Positions 1 through 8,679 of a DNA stretch of 64,000 nucleotides are shown in pieces. A model generated the notes under the pieces. That model saw only the letters and a program-made list of their open reading frames with translations. It did not search any database and was not told the origin of the DNA. The translations under genes and the position numbers were made by a program. Source of the DNA: Pseudomonadota bacterium. Its GTDB lineage: Bacteria; Pseudomonadota; Gammaproteobacteria; UBA9214. The stretch is from assembly GCA_041395565.1 (NCBI GenBank), contig JAWLAI010000005.1, positions 248,001 to 312,000 of the forward strand. The letters run 5' to 3'. Every line of letters begins with the position of its first letter. Position 1 is the stretch's first letter.

Positions 1-713
1 CGCTGTCCGCGCGCAACATGGCGATCAGCGAACAGGCCAATCCCGGCCAGGACATCGTCGCCACCTGCGCCGCCTGCTGGCTCGCCACCAAGGAGACCCA
101 GGAGCGCCTGCACAGCGACAGCAAGCTGATGGCGGAGACCAACCAGGCGCTGGCCGAGGCCGGCCTGAACGTGAAGGCCGACCAGAAGGTGCGCCACATG
201 GTCGAGGTGCTGATCGAGGACTTCGGCTACGACGAACTCGGCAAGCACGTGAAGAAGCCGCTGGCAGGCATGAAGATCGCCGGCTACGTCGGCTGCCAGA
301 CCAACCGCCCGTTCGGCATCGACGGCGAATCCTACGAGAACCCGAAGTACCTGGACAAGCTGGTCGAGACCATGGGCGCCGAGCCGGTCGAGAAGTATGA
401 CAAGAAGGTGTCCTGCTGCGGCGGCGCGCTCGCCTTCTCCGAGCCGGAGAAGAGCCAGGCGCTGATCAAGGACATCATCGAGTCGGCCTACGACGGCGGC
501 GCGGACATGATCGTCACACCCTGCCCGGTGTGCCAGATGAACGTCGAGGTGTACCAGAACCACATCAACCAGAAGTACAAGACCAACTTCAAGATGCCGG
601 TCGTGTACTACTCCACGCTGATGAGCGTCGCCTACGGCAAGAACGGCAAGGAAGCGGGCCTGGACGGCCAGGTGATCAAGGCCAAGAAGCTGGAAGAGAT
701 CGCCTCGAAGTAA
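1..713 (+). CDS. hdrB: HdrB-like CCG-domain subunit, 5' truncated
   Basis: The frame is already open at base 3 (Leu-Ser-Ala-Arg-Asn precedes the first Met), so the true start lies upstream of the window. The visible part carries the end of a first CCG motif (CAAC) and a complete second one: GCQT, then SCCGG about 40 residues on, then CPVC. In HdrB these cysteines bind noncubane 4Fe-4S clusters that handle disulfide or persulfide chemistry. In sulfur oxidisers HdrB occurs in sHdr complexes or in apr-qmoAB-hdrCB clusters; the fragment alone does not decide which. A terminator follows 23 bases after the stop, so this is the last gene of its operon. A methanogen-type role is unlikely given the rest of the window. 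Confidence 0.85.
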   Translation, partial: LSARNMAISEQANPGQDIVATCAACWLATKETQERLHSDSKLMAETNQALAEAGLNVKADQKVRHMVEVLIEDFGYDELGKHVKKPLAGMKIAGYVGCQTNRPFGIDGESYENPKYLDKLVETMGAEPVEKYDKKVSCCGGALAFSEPEKSQALIKDIIESAYDGGADMIVTPCPVCQMNVEVYQNHINQKYKTNFKMPVVYYSTLMSVAYGKNGKEAGLDGQVIKAKKLEEIASK

Positions 714-736
714 GCTGACGCATCACGGCTGTTTTG

Positions 737-767
737 AAAAGCCCCTCGTTGAGGGGCTTTTTTATTT
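737..767 (+). terminator. Rho-independent terminator after hdrB
   Basis: An 11-bp perfect stem (737-747 with 751-761) closes a 3-base loop and runs into a T tract. It sits 23 bases after the hdrB stop codon and should end the hdr operon. The A-rich 5' arm would let it work on the minus strand too. Confidence 0.9.
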
Positions 768-896
768 GCAGGTGCGGACCCTGTCCGCGTACCGCCAGCG
801 CGGTTGCGGCATTCGCCCCCCCATCAAGATATGTGACTCCATACCGTTATCCTTGCTCGGAACGAACACGTTTTCATCCAGCACGGAACATCGCCC

Positions 897-1358
897 ATGA
901 CGTTGCTGCCGAAACCTGCCTGGCCCAGCGCGCTGCTCATGGCGGCGCTGTACCTGCTGATGCTGCCGACACCGCAGGCCGGCGAGATCCAACGCTGGAC
1001 CGACGCCCAGGGCAACGTGCATTTCGGCGACCGGCCGCCGGCCGATGTGGCCGCGGAAACCGTGCGCCTGCGCGTGAACACCTACGCCGCGCCCGACATC
1101 GAGGGGTTGCAGGGCGTGTTCGACAACGGCGACCAGGTCGTGATGTACAGCGCCGCCTGGTGCGGTGTGTGCAAAAAGGCGAAGCGCTATTTCGAGGCCG
1201 AGCATATTCCCTTCACGGAGTACGATGTCGAGACCAGCGCCAGGGGGCAACGGGATTTCAAACGGCTCGGCGGGCGCGGCGTACCGATCATCCTGATCGG
1301 CGCGCAGCGCCTGAACGGCTTCACCCCGGCCAGCTTCGAGCGCATCTACCGCCGCTAG
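897..1358 (+). CDS. Secreted DUF4124-glutaredoxin fusion
   Basis: The 153-residue protein has a hydrophobic signal segment (about 10-27), a DUF4124 motif (IQRWTDAQGNVHFGDRPP, 31-48) and a C-terminal glutaredoxin/thioredoxin-like domain. The redox motif is CGVC at 89-92 and the cis-proline motif GVP is at 128-130. It is probably a periplasmic or membrane-tethered thiol-disulfide oxidoreductase acting in the envelope. Substrates cannot be read from the sequence. It stands alone after the hdr terminator. The ATG at 897 is chosen because it gives the signal segment directly. DUF4124-glutaredoxin fusions are common in gammaproteobacteria. Confidence 0.85.
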   Translation: MTLLPKPAWPSALLMAALYLLMLPTPQAGEIQRWTDAQGNVHFGDRPPADVAAETVRLRVNTYAAPDIEGLQGVFDNGDQVVMYSAAWCGVCKKAKRYFEAEHIPFTEYDVETSARGQRDFKRLGGRGVPIILIGAQRLNGFTPASFERIYRR

Positions 1359-1372
1359 CGCAACCGCGCCGC

Positions 1373-1438
1373 GGGGACAGAGTTGAAATCTGTCCATTCG
1401 CTACGCCATAGCGGGGACAGACCTAACGTCTGTCCCCG
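1373..1438. repeat. Pair of REP-like ggggacag/ctgtcccc inverted repeats
   Basis: Two adjacent units share the ends GGGGACAGA...TCTGTCC. The first (1373-1395) is imperfect. The second (1412-1438) is a perfect 11-bp stem with a 5-base loop. Elements with these ends are widespread in gammaproteobacterial genomes, often mobilised by REP-associated Y1 transposases; that link is from general knowledge. Confidence 0.6.
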
Positions 1439-1553
1439 ACGCATCCATCACCAGATCAGACGATTCTTAAATAATAATTTCCCTGTTGGTTCCGGGGGCA
1501 TATTCTGCTTATATTCCGGTAACAACCACGGCAAACACCCGGGAGGTGACGGC

Positions 1554-1787
1554 ATGACGGATGCACTCGATCCGGTCATCATGAATCTCGTCTACGCGGC
1601 CATCGGCGGCCTCATGACGCTGGGCTTCATGTGGCTGGGCTGCACGATGTTCAACAAGATCGTCTGCGTCTTCGACATCGGCGAAGAACTGCGCAAGGGC
1701 AACCAGGCGGTCGGCCTGATGGTCATGGGCATGTTCATCGGCATCGGCATCGGTATCGGGCTGGTCATCGGCCTGGGACTGAACTGA
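1554..1787 (+). CDS. DUF350 family inner-membrane protein
   Basis: The start is set at the ATG at 1554 because a GGGAGGTGA ribosome-binding site lies just upstream; the open frame extends back to 1383 but that part runs through the REP-like repeats. The 77-residue product has two hydrophobic segments (about 10-30 and 50-75), the second a Gly/Ile repeat (GIGIGIGL), joined by an acidic/basic loop containing FDIGEELRKGN. This matches the DUF350 family of small membrane proteins of unknown function. The lytic transglycosylase gene follows after two bases, so the two are probably co-transcribed. Confidence 0.8.
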   Translation: MTDALDPVIMNLVYAAIGGLMTLGFMWLGCTMFNKIVCVFDIGEELRKGNQAVGLMVMGMFIGIGIGIGLVIGLGLN

Positions 1788-1789
1788 CC

Positions 1790-2338
1790 ATGCACCCCGC
1801 AATCGCCCTGCTCCTGCTGGTCCTGGCCACCACGGCCTGGGCCGGCACCACGCAGAAGAAGAAGGTCGCGGACTGGACCGACAAGTACGACGTGCATTTC
1901 AAGAAATACACCAAGCACTACTTCGGCCCCGGCTTCGACTGGCGCTGGTTCAAGGCCCAGGCGATCGCGGAATCCGGCCTGAACCCGGGGGCAAAGAGCA
2001 AATCCGGCGCGCGCGGCATCATGCAGATCCTGCCGAGCACCTACGAGGAGATTCAGGAGGAAAACCCGCATCTGCAGGACATGGACTCGCCGCGCTGGAA
2101 CATCGCCGCGGGCATCTACTACGACCGCGCCCTCTACCGCCGCTGGCAATCACCGCCGCCGGGAGACGAGCGGCTGTACTTCGCCTTCGGCAGCTACAAC
2201 GCCGGCTACTCCCGCATCAGGAGCACCTTCCAGAACATCGACCCGCCGGCCAAGTCCTGGTCGCACCTCGAACCGCACGTCCCCGGCCAGACCCGCCACT
2301 ACGTCCGGCGCATCCGCCGGCTCATGGAACGGACCTGA
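1790..2338 (+). CDS. Secreted lytic transglycosylase (SLT fold)
   Basis: The 182-residue protein has a signal peptide (residues 1-18) and one SLT/goose-lysozyme-like domain. The likely catalytic glutamate is E61 in AIAESGLN, followed by GARGIMQ (73-79), and a conserved SYNAG motif lies further on. The family cleaves the MurNAc-GlcNAc bond of peptidoglycan and forms 1,6-anhydroMurNAc. The product would act in the periplasm or on the outer membrane, although no lipobox is seen. The start is two bases after the DUF350 stop, suggesting translational coupling. The length is close to MltE-type single-domain enzymes. Confidence 0.88.
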   Translation: MHPAIALLLLVLATTAWAGTTQKKKVADWTDKYDVHFKKYTKHYFGPGFDWRWFKAQAIAESGLNPGAKSKSGARGIMQILPSTYEEIQEENPHLQDMDSPRWNIAAGIYYDRALYRRWQSPPPGDERLYFAFGSYNAGYSRIRSTFQNIDPPAKSWSHLEPHVPGQTRHYVRRIRRLMERT

Positions 2339-2363
2339 GCGCCGCGGGCGGCGCCAGTCACCC

Positions 2364-3077
2364 TCAGTAGCCGGAGGCCTTGGCGAGCGGACCGCTGAGC
2401 GATTCGAGGGTGGCCGTGAAGGCCACGCCATCCTCTTCGTGCACGATCTTCACCGGCAGGTAATGCAGCTTCGGCGCGCACCACATGGTCGTCACCTGGT
2501 CGGTCTTGCGCTGGATCACGACCGTGTCCAGCGTACCCAGCGGGGTCTTTACCGTCTCGTCGCCGACGTGGCGGATGTCCCAGGTGCGCAGCCCCTTGCT
2601 GCTGGCGATGCTGTAGTCCATGTCGCGCGCACCGCCCGCGAGATCGATCATCAGGCTGACCTGATAACCGCTCGGGTCGTAGGTCACCGCAGGAATCTCG
2701 AAGTGATAGACACGCTCGTCGAGCGTGCTGGTCACGCTGTCCTGCTGCCAGTCGTACTGCTGCGATACCCGGCGCGTGCGCTTGCCGTCGCGCCGGTACT
2801 CGTACGCCTGCGGCAGCACATGCGCACCGTTCAGGCGCAGGTGCGAGGTCTCGCGGATATGCTCGTTGAGCAGCAGGTTCGCCAGGCCGGTGGTGTCGGA
2901 ACTGGACTGGAACACGAGCTGCCCGTCCGCGCCGTGTTCCAGCTGGCGCACCGAGCGCCCGAGCAGCATCGGTCCCTTCTTCACGACGTATTCCGCCCGG
3001 AACGCCGGCGGCGCCTCGGTCGCGTGCAGCGCATTCGTGCCGGCCATGGCCAGCAGCAGTATCAGCATCCGAATCAC
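2364..3077 (-). CDS. DUF3108 periplasmic protein
   Basis: The 237-residue product starts at a GTG with an AGGAGA ribosome-binding site seven bases upstream. It has a signal peptide (about 1-20) followed by a beta-rich domain with the DUF3108 pattern: FRAEYVVKKGPMLLG near the N terminus, FQSSSDTTGLANLL, and W-C-A-P-K-LHYLPVKI near the C terminus. DUF3108 proteins are secreted and poorly characterised. The gene is convergent with the transglycosylase and divergent from the small membrane protein at 3347. Confidence 0.8.
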   Translation of the reverse strand: MIRMLILLLAMAGTNALHATEAPPAFRAEYVVKKGPMLLGRSVRQLEHGADGQLVFQSSSDTTGLANLLLNEHIRETSHLRLNGAHVLPQAYEYRRDGKRTRRVSQQYDWQQDSVTSTLDERVYHFEIPAVTYDPSGYQVSLMIDLAGGARDMDYSIASSKGLRTWDIRHVGDETVKTPLGTLDTVVIQRKTDQVTTMWCAPKLHYLPVKIVHEEDGVAFTATLESLSGPLAKASGY

Positions 3078-3346
3078 GGGTCTCTCCTATAGTGGGCCAG
3101 CCGCCGGCAGCGGCCTGCGGCCGCACACACCCGGAGTGGCTGTCGACACTGTATAACTAACGGGCGCGGGTGCAAGGCGTTAACGCCACCCACCGGCCGC
3201 GGGGTCTTATCCCGCCGCCCGGAATGGGGTAATATGCCGCAGTCATTCCGGGATTACACCATGAATATCAAGGCATTTTCCCAAAGTCCGCGCGAGACGG
3301 CGCACACCTGCCCGGCAGCCGGTTTCGGCCTGCCGCACTGAGGCCC

Positions 3347-3556
3347 ATGCGCTACCGCATCGGCGAAACGGCGGACCTGCCCGCCCCCATGGCCCTGGAC
3401 CAGGGCGCCTTCAGCAGTATAGCCATGCTCAGCTGCCTGATCGGGATCGGGTTTGTCTTCGCCGGCCTGCGCAGCCGCCACTACTGGCTCTCCCTCTGGG
3501 GCGGCGGGCTGGCCCTGTCCAGCATCGGCTACCTCCTCTACGTCCTGCTGCGCTGA
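3347..3556 (+). CDS. Small two-helix membrane protein, hypothetical
   Basis: A 69-residue frame has two hydrophobic stretches (about 24-43 and 48-67) separated by a basic turn (LRSRHYW). Its composition and good GC3 fit a real small inner-membrane protein, but there is no strong ribosome-binding site and no recognised family. It lies between divergent DUF3108 and the HDOD gene. Confidence 0.5.
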   Translation: MRYRIGETADLPAPMALDQGAFSSIAMLSCLIGIGFVFAGLRSRHYWLSLWGGGLALSSIGYLLYVLLR

Positions 3557-3661
3557 CGCACCCGGGTTCAGATCGCCACCGGCCCAGCCGATACGGACAG
3601 GTATGCCGCAGCTGCGTCCGGGCAGCCAGGGAAGACCAAGCAACCAGGGATCGGTGAAATC

Positions 3662-4540
3662 ATGAACAATCAGAGTGCTGCCTTCGCGTTCGTCAAGACA
3701 CTGGGCCAGGAACTGTCCCACCAGGAATTCGATATCCCGCCCTTCCCCGACATCGCCATCAAGATCCGCGATGCCATGAGCAACCCCAACGTCAACATCG
3801 ACATGATCAGCCGCATCATCATGGCCGACCCGGTGCTCACCAGCCGGCTGATCCGCATGGCCAACTCGGCGCTGCTGCGCCGCGGCACCATCGAGATCAC
3901 CGATCTGAAGACCGCGGTGGGCCGCATCGGCCTGGAGCTGGTCCGCAACACGGTGGTGTCGATGGCGATGGACAACACCTTCAAGGCGCCGGCGGGCAGT
4001 ATCCTGCATGAGCGCATCGACGAGGTGCGCCGGCACAGCTCGCACGTCGCGGCGCTCGCCTACATCCTCGCCAAGCGCCAGCCCGGATTCGAGAACCCGG
4101 ACGACGCGATGCTGGCCGGGCTGCTGCACGACATCGGCAAGTTCTACATCCTCAACCGCGTGCAGGACTTCCCGGCGCTGTTCGACGATCCGGAGCAGCT
4201 GGAAGAGCTGGTGGCCAGCTGGCACACCGGCGTGGGCCGCGCGATCGTCGAATCCTGGGGCTTTCCGCAGCATATCGCCGAGGCCGTGGACGAGCACGAG
4301 GCGCTGGAACGCAATCATTTCACCTCGCCCGATGTGGCCGACGTGGTGCTGGTCGCGAACCTGGTCGAGAACGTGAAGGACCTGCCCGAGGACGCGATGC
4401 CCGATTTCGAGGACATCCCGGCCTGCAAGCGCATGCGCATGCGCCACGACACCATGCGCAAGATCCTCGAAGAGTTCGCCGAGGAGATCGCCTCCATGGA
4501 GCAGGCCCTGGGGGGCTATAACCCCAGATCTTCTGCCTGA
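3662..4540 (+). CDS. HDOD domain signalling protein
   Basis: The 292-residue protein is almost entirely one HDOD domain. The N-terminal half has the typical pattern FPDIAIKIRDAMSNP, then MADPVLTSRLIRMANSA. The HD dyad is retained in LLHDIGK (H156-D157), followed by a conserved W-H-x-x-VG and a VDEHE segment. HDOD proteins are regulatory HD-superfamily members tied to c-di-GMP or chemosensory signalling; most lack proven phosphohydrolase activity. There is no receiver or GGDEF domain attached. It may interact with signalling proteins elsewhere, such as the EAL protein at 17200, but that is inference. Confidence 0.85.
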   Translation: MNNQSAAFAFVKTLGQELSHQEFDIPPFPDIAIKIRDAMSNPNVNIDMISRIIMADPVLTSRLIRMANSALLRRGTIEITDLKTAVGRIGLELVRNTVVSMAMDNTFKAPAGSILHERIDEVRRHSSHVAALAYILAKRQPGFENPDDAMLAGLLHDIGKFYILNRVQDFPALFDDPEQLEELVASWHTGVGRAIVESWGFPQHIAEAVDEHEALERNHFTSPDVADVVLVANLVENVKDLPEDAMPDFEDIPACKRMRMRHDTMRKILEEFAEEIASMEQALGGYNPRSSA

Positions 4541-4650
4541 TTGCGGGCCGGCCCCCGCCACTTTGCGGCCGCCGGATACGGCCGCGGGCTGCACACTCTG
4601 GTATGATCTGCCCGCGAACCGATTCGCCGGCCGCCAGGGCCGGGCAGACC

Positions 4651-5706
4651 ATGACCGACCACCGTATCGAAGACATCAACATCGGCGCCGTCAGGCGGCT
4701 GATCACACCGGATGAGCTGAAACGCCGGCTGCCGAACACGGCCGCCGTGGTGGACTCCGTCATCAGCAATCGCGCCGTCGTGCGCGACATCCTCGACCGC
4801 AAGGACCCGCGCCAGCTGATCGTGGTGGGACCCTGCTCCATCCACGACCCGGCGGCTGCCCTCGACTACGGCAGGCGGCTGCGGGCACTGGCCGACGCGG
4901 TCAGCGAGACTTTGTTCCTGGTCATGCGCGTCTACTTCGAGAAACCGCGCAGCACCATCGGCTGGAAGGGCCTGATCAACGATCCGCACATGAACGGCTC
5001 GTTCGAGATCGCGGAAGGCCTGCAGATCGCGCGCGGCCTGCTGCTGGAGCTCGCCGCACTGGGACTGCCGCTGGCGACCGAGGCGCTCGATCCCATCTCG
5101 CCGCAGTACATACAAGACCTGATCTCCTGGTCGGCGATCGGCGCCCGTACCACCGAATCGCAGACCCACCGCGTGATGTCCAGCGGCCTGTCCTGCGCGG
5201 TCGGTTTCAAGAACGGCACCGACGGCAGCTTCACCGTCGCGATCAATGCCCTGAAGTCGGTGAGCCACCCGCACATCTTTCTCGGCATCGACTCCGGGGG
5301 GCACGTGGCCACTGTCGAGACCACCGGCAACGCCTACGGCCACATCGTGCTGCGGGGCGGCAACGGCCAGCCCAATTACGACGAGGACAGCATCGCGCGC
5401 TGCGAGCTGGCACTGGCCGCCGCCGGCGTGTGCCCCTACATCATGGTCGACTGCAGCCACGACAACTCGCAGAAGAACGCGGACCTGCAACCCGGCGTGG
5501 CCGAGGAGATCACGCGGCAGATCCTCGCCGGCAACCGCTCCATCATCGGCCTGATGATGGAGAGCAACATCAATGCCGGCAACCAGCCCATCCCCGAGGA
5601 TCATGCCGAGCTCAAGTACGGCGTCTCGGTCACCGACGCCTGCATCGACTGGGACACCACCGAGCGCACCCTGCTGGAAATGCACCGCCGCCTCATGGCC
5701 GGCTGA
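4651..5706 (+). CDS. 3-deoxy-7-phosphoheptulonate synthase, class I
   Basis: This enzyme condenses phosphoenolpyruvate and erythrose 4-phosphate to DAHP, the first step of the shikimate pathway. The ATG at 4651 gives 351 residues, the size of E. coli AroF/G/H; an in-frame ATG at 4603 would add an unrelated 16-residue extension. Diagnostic motifs are GPCSIHDP (60-67), KPRSTIGWKG (98-107), EALDPISPQY, RTTESQTHR, GFKNGTDG and VDCSHDNSQK. The feedback specificity (Phe, Tyr or Trp) cannot be assigned by eye, so no isoform letter is given. Confidence 0.93.
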   Translation: MTDHRIEDINIGAVRRLITPDELKRRLPNTAAVVDSVISNRAVVRDILDRKDPRQLIVVGPCSIHDPAAALDYGRRLRALADAVSETLFLVMRVYFEKPRSTIGWKGLINDPHMNGSFEIAEGLQIARGLLLELAALGLPLATEALDPISPQYIQDLISWSAIGARTTESQTHRVMSSGLSCAVGFKNGTDGSFTVAINALKSVSHPHIFLGIDSGGHVATVETTGNAYGHIVLRGGNGQPNYDEDSIARCELALAAAGVCPYIMVDCSHDNSQKNADLQPGVAEEITRQILAGNRSIIGLMMESNINAGNQPIPEDHAELKYGVSVTDACIDWDTTERTLLEMHRRLMAG

Positions 5707-6192
5707 AAATCAGCCTCGCGCCAAGCCGCAGGGCGGATGCCGAATGCATTCGGCCTACACCGCTGTGCGTTTCGTCCTACCTAAGACCTCCAGACGCGGG
5801 CATATCGGTGCTTAACCAGAAACGGAGAATCCGCTAGCGGGGTCACCTGTACTGCATGGATCGTCCAACTCAGTCATACCCGCATACGATGTACAAGGAT
5901 GTACGCGAGCGGCCACTCGGACATCCCTGTTCATCGTCGCGAGAGGGCAGGATGCCCGTAGCGAGCAGGCAATACACTTATCCAAATTTCAGTAGGATCT
6001 GAGGCGGCCACATTCGGACCATCACCAAATTCGGATAAATCCGCAGAGCGGAGCTCCTGCACTTCCTAATCCGGCCAGTCCCGGCCATTCACGAACAAGA
6101 ACATTGGAAAATGCGGAATCTCATCGGCCAAGCCCAGCGGAGGCAATGAAGCGTAGTGGAACAGGCCTTAAGTTAAGCCCTGTGCGCACAGG
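5707..6192. other. Intergenic region, start of AT-richer island
   Basis: No credible gene is visible in these 486 bases. GC content falls compared with the flanking aro gene. The only clear structure is a perfect 16-bp palindrome (GCCGAATGCATTCGGC, 5739-5754) soon after the DAHP synthase stop. Possible remnants of decayed DNA cannot be identified. Confidence 0.5.
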
Positions 6193-7530
6193 CTATTGCG
6201 CCCGTGACTCTTTCATCAAATATGCAGCCACCGCTTGATAGGCTGGCAGCGAGGTTGGGTCAATCTGCACGTTCCCGGCCGTGGGAAAAGACGCGAACCG
6301 CACGATAACCATCTCGGCGGTTGGGTCTACATAAATAGTTTGCCCATGAACGCCACGCGCAGCAAATGCGCCATGCTCATTATGGAATACCCACCACATG
6401 CTACGGTAACTGCCGCCTTCTAGAATCTTGTAGCCAGCCCGGGCAAATGCCTGCTTATCACCACCGGCGCGGATATTCACCACAACCTGTTTCGGGAACA
6501 ACCGCTGCCCATTTATCTCGCCACCGTTAAGCATCAGAAGCCCGATACGCCCGAGGTCGCGCATGCCAGCAGATAGCCCTCCGCCCGCAAAAGGAGCTCC
6601 CTTGGCATCCACGGTCATATAGCCATCCTGTTCCGCGCCCATCCTGCTCCAGATACGCTCCGACAACAGCTGCGCAATGTCCTTGCCCGTGACCCGCGAT
6701 ATGATCCAGCCGAGCGCGTCGGAATTGATCGTTCTATAGCCGAACGCCTCGCCATGGTTTCCGTATTGCCTTACGGTTTGCAGGTACTCGAAATAGCCGT
6801 TTGGACCTTCATAGCCGGCCGGTTTTGGTAGCGGGCTTGCCGCCCTTGAATATATCCATATGTCAGCATTTGGATCGGAGTAGTCCTCGCTGAAGTCCAC
6901 AGCTGTAGTCATATCCATGACCTGGCGCACAGTAGCATTACCGAACGCACTATCCTTTAACTCCGGGAGGATCGTGGAGACCTTTGCCTTATCGTCAAGC
7001 AGCCCCTCGACCACCAGTATTTCGGCCAGGAGACCCGTGATGGACTTGGTCATCGACATGGCAGCGTGCTTACCCATCTCATCGAGACAGCCCGAATATT
7101 TCTCATAGACGACACGACCTTTATGAAGAACCAAAATGCCGTCCGAATAATTCGCAGACAATGATTCTTTCCATGTCATCGGCCTTCCACCACCCAGTGG
7201 TGTGAAACTCACCGCGTCGATACCTGCATCAAGCGCGTATTCCAGAGCAGCCGGTGGTCCGATGCCTCTACCCACTTGCTTTGTGGGCATCAGCTCGCGA
7301 ATATGACAAACCGTCCAGCGCAATTTCGGGAAACTGAAGAAATCAGATTCAGGCTGCATGATCAGCTTCCCAGGCGGCGGGGGAAAACCAAGCATCCATT
7401 TCAACAGCCTTGGGTCGGATTCCTCGGCACTCAGGTAGGAACCGGATGACGCATTGGTTTGTGCGGACAGGCCTGCCAGAGCCAGGATAGCGGTAAGCAG
7501 AGAGAGTGAATGACAGATTGAGCGCTTCAT
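6193..7530 (-). CDS. Serine beta-lactamase-like hydrolase, secreted
   Basis: The 445-residue protein has a signal peptide (about 1-27) and a class C beta-lactamase/6-aminohexanoate-dimer-hydrolase-like domain. The catalytic SxxK is S159-M-T-K162, and a likely second-motif tyrosine is Y265 in GYRTINSD. A GGGLSAGMRDLGRIG segment and a late HGQ are also typical. Members hydrolyse esters, amides or lactams; no substrate can be named, and an antibiotic-resistance role is not supported. A GAGGGTG ribosome-binding site precedes the ATG. Codon use is visibly AT-richer than in neighbouring housekeeping genes, suggesting acquisition. Confidence 0.85.
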   Translation of the reverse strand: MKRSICHSLSLLTAILALAGLSAQTNASSGSYLSAEESDPRLLKWMLGFPPPPGKLIMQPESDFFSFPKLRWTVCHIRELMPTKQVGRGIGPPAALEYALDAGIDAVSFTPLGGGRPMTWKESLSANYSDGILVLHKGRVVYEKYSGCLDEMGKHAAMSMTKSITGLLAEILVVEGLLDDKAKVSTILPELKDSAFGNATVRQVMDMTTAVDFSEDYSDPNADIWIYSRAASPLPKPAGYEGPNGYFEYLQTVRQYGNHGEAFGYRTINSDALGWIISRVTGKDIAQLLSERIWSRMGAEQDGYMTVDAKGAPFAGGGLSAGMRDLGRIGLLMLNGGEINGQRLFPKQVVVNIRAGGDKQAFARAGYKILEGGSYRSMWWVFHNEHGAFAARGVHGQTIYVDPTAEMVIVRFASFPTAGNVQIDPTSLPAYQAVAAYLMKESRAQ

Positions 7531-7998
7531 AATGTCACCCTCATTACGGTTATTGGATTAATCTGTTCCAAATCGCGAACAGTTGCATTAGCGAGCACCC
7601 CGCCTGGTTATCCATTTACAGCCAGACCTCGTTATATCACTCGAATTGCCAGCTATTCAACGAGCTTGTTACATATCTGTTGTTTTGCCCATTGAGCAGA
7701 TCGAGACCTCGCTCATGCATGCCAATTGAGAGAATATTCGGCGGGGAGCGTCCGGCCATCGGTAAAACGCCGAGGGTCCGCTCTGGGTCGTACCCGGAAG
7801 TTGCTGCATTTCTCTACCTGAACTCATAGGGGGATCATATACCGGCCTGGTAAACTCATATCCGGTTAATCGGGGAAGACCGGGAACGCCGCAGAAAAGG
7901 GAATTCCCTTCTCTCGGCTGGCAGCCCCGAGCACAACCAAAAGAAGACGCTTGTTGCGGTTAGCACAGAAACAGGCAGTTCCGGGTGAAGCCGCCTTA
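7531..7998. other. Intergenic region in AT-richer island
   Basis: These 468 bases hold no supported gene. They contain the upstream region of the serine hydrolase and a 14-bp palindrome (AAGGGAATTCCCTT, 7897-7910). The sequence looks like decayed or non-coding island DNA. Confidence 0.5.
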
Positions 7999-8679
7999 CT
8001 ACTGCTTACACTTTTCTACCGACTCAATCCATATGGTCAGCTTACCAACAGGCGAGTGAGGGATTTGCTTTAACTCTTTACCCGTTGGTATATATCCGAA
8101 CACGCCAGCGCTCGGAATGACCACTGGCATACCGCTCCATGCCAATTCTGGTGTTTGCAAATGCAGCAGTTCCTCTGTTGTCATGATTACCAGAAATCGC
8201 TCATCTCGGTTCTTTTCACACACCTCGATTGAACCCGATAATTTTCTCAAGTATCCCCAGGTCTCTGTCAAGCCCGCCCTGCGTACTGCAAAAAGCCCCT
8301 TGCCACTGGATCTAATAATATTATGGCTTTCATCAAGGGTCAGAATATGTGGATAGAATACGTATGACGTGCTTACATTATCCCCTACAAAGAGACTTTC
8401 TATGACAATCCGGTAAGGTCCGCTGAAAGGGGGAAGCTCGAATGCGGTAAAGTAACTTTTTCCTGAATCGAAGTTAAACGCGGGGGAAGCAGTATTCAAT
8501 TCGATTTTCTCCTTGCGTTCAACCGCAAGCATGCGAAATGGCAAATCCGCCATGGATTCGCAGCACGGCTCTGCCGATTCGAATGGTCTTATTGCTTCCT
8601 TGTAGGGAGTGGCGCATGCGGCAATTACGAAAGTACTCGCCGCAAGCGCAACCCGGACAAGCCTCTTGCGCCTATTCAT
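7999..8679 (-). CDS. MalM-like lipoprotein
   Basis: The start at 8679 (MNRRKRLVRV) is preferred over 8709 because GGAG lies about 11 bases upstream. The 226-residue product has a lipobox ending IAAC near residue 22, so it is probably an outer-membrane or periplasm-facing lipoprotein. The mature part shows features of the MalM family: CCESMADLPF, SPAFNFDSGKSYFTAFELPP, and a later FYPHILTLDE. MalM is a periplasmic protein of the maltose operon with unclear function. No maltose transport genes are nearby, so a sugar role here is not supported. The gene is AT-richer than its surroundings. Confidence 0.65.
   Translation of the reverse strand: MNRRKRLVRVALAASTFVIAACATPYKEAIRPFESAEPCCESMADLPFRMLAVERKEKIELNTASPAFNFDSGKSYFTAFELPPFSGPYRIVIESLFVGDNVSTSYVFYPHILTLDESHNIIRSSGKGLFAVRRAGLTETWGYLRKLSGSIEVCEKNRDERFLVIMTTEELLHLQTPELAWSGMPVVIPSAGVFGYIPTGKELKQIPHSPVGKLTIWIESVEKCKQ

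Noticed and set aside
3261..3341. A 26-codon reading frame before the small membrane protein
   Set aside because: Too short, no ribosome-binding site, no recognisable features.
3254..4594. A 446-residue minus-strand frame
   Set aside because: Antisense to the HDOD gene, which has clear motifs and a sensible start.
6193..7530. Beta-lactam resistance gene
   Set aside because: The SxxK fold is shared by many esterases and amidases; nothing points to lactam resistance.
7740..7820. A segment resembling dispersed ccgctctgggtcg-type repeats
   Set aside because: Similarity to common repeat fragments is only an impression; no inverted repeats or duplicate copy occur in the window.
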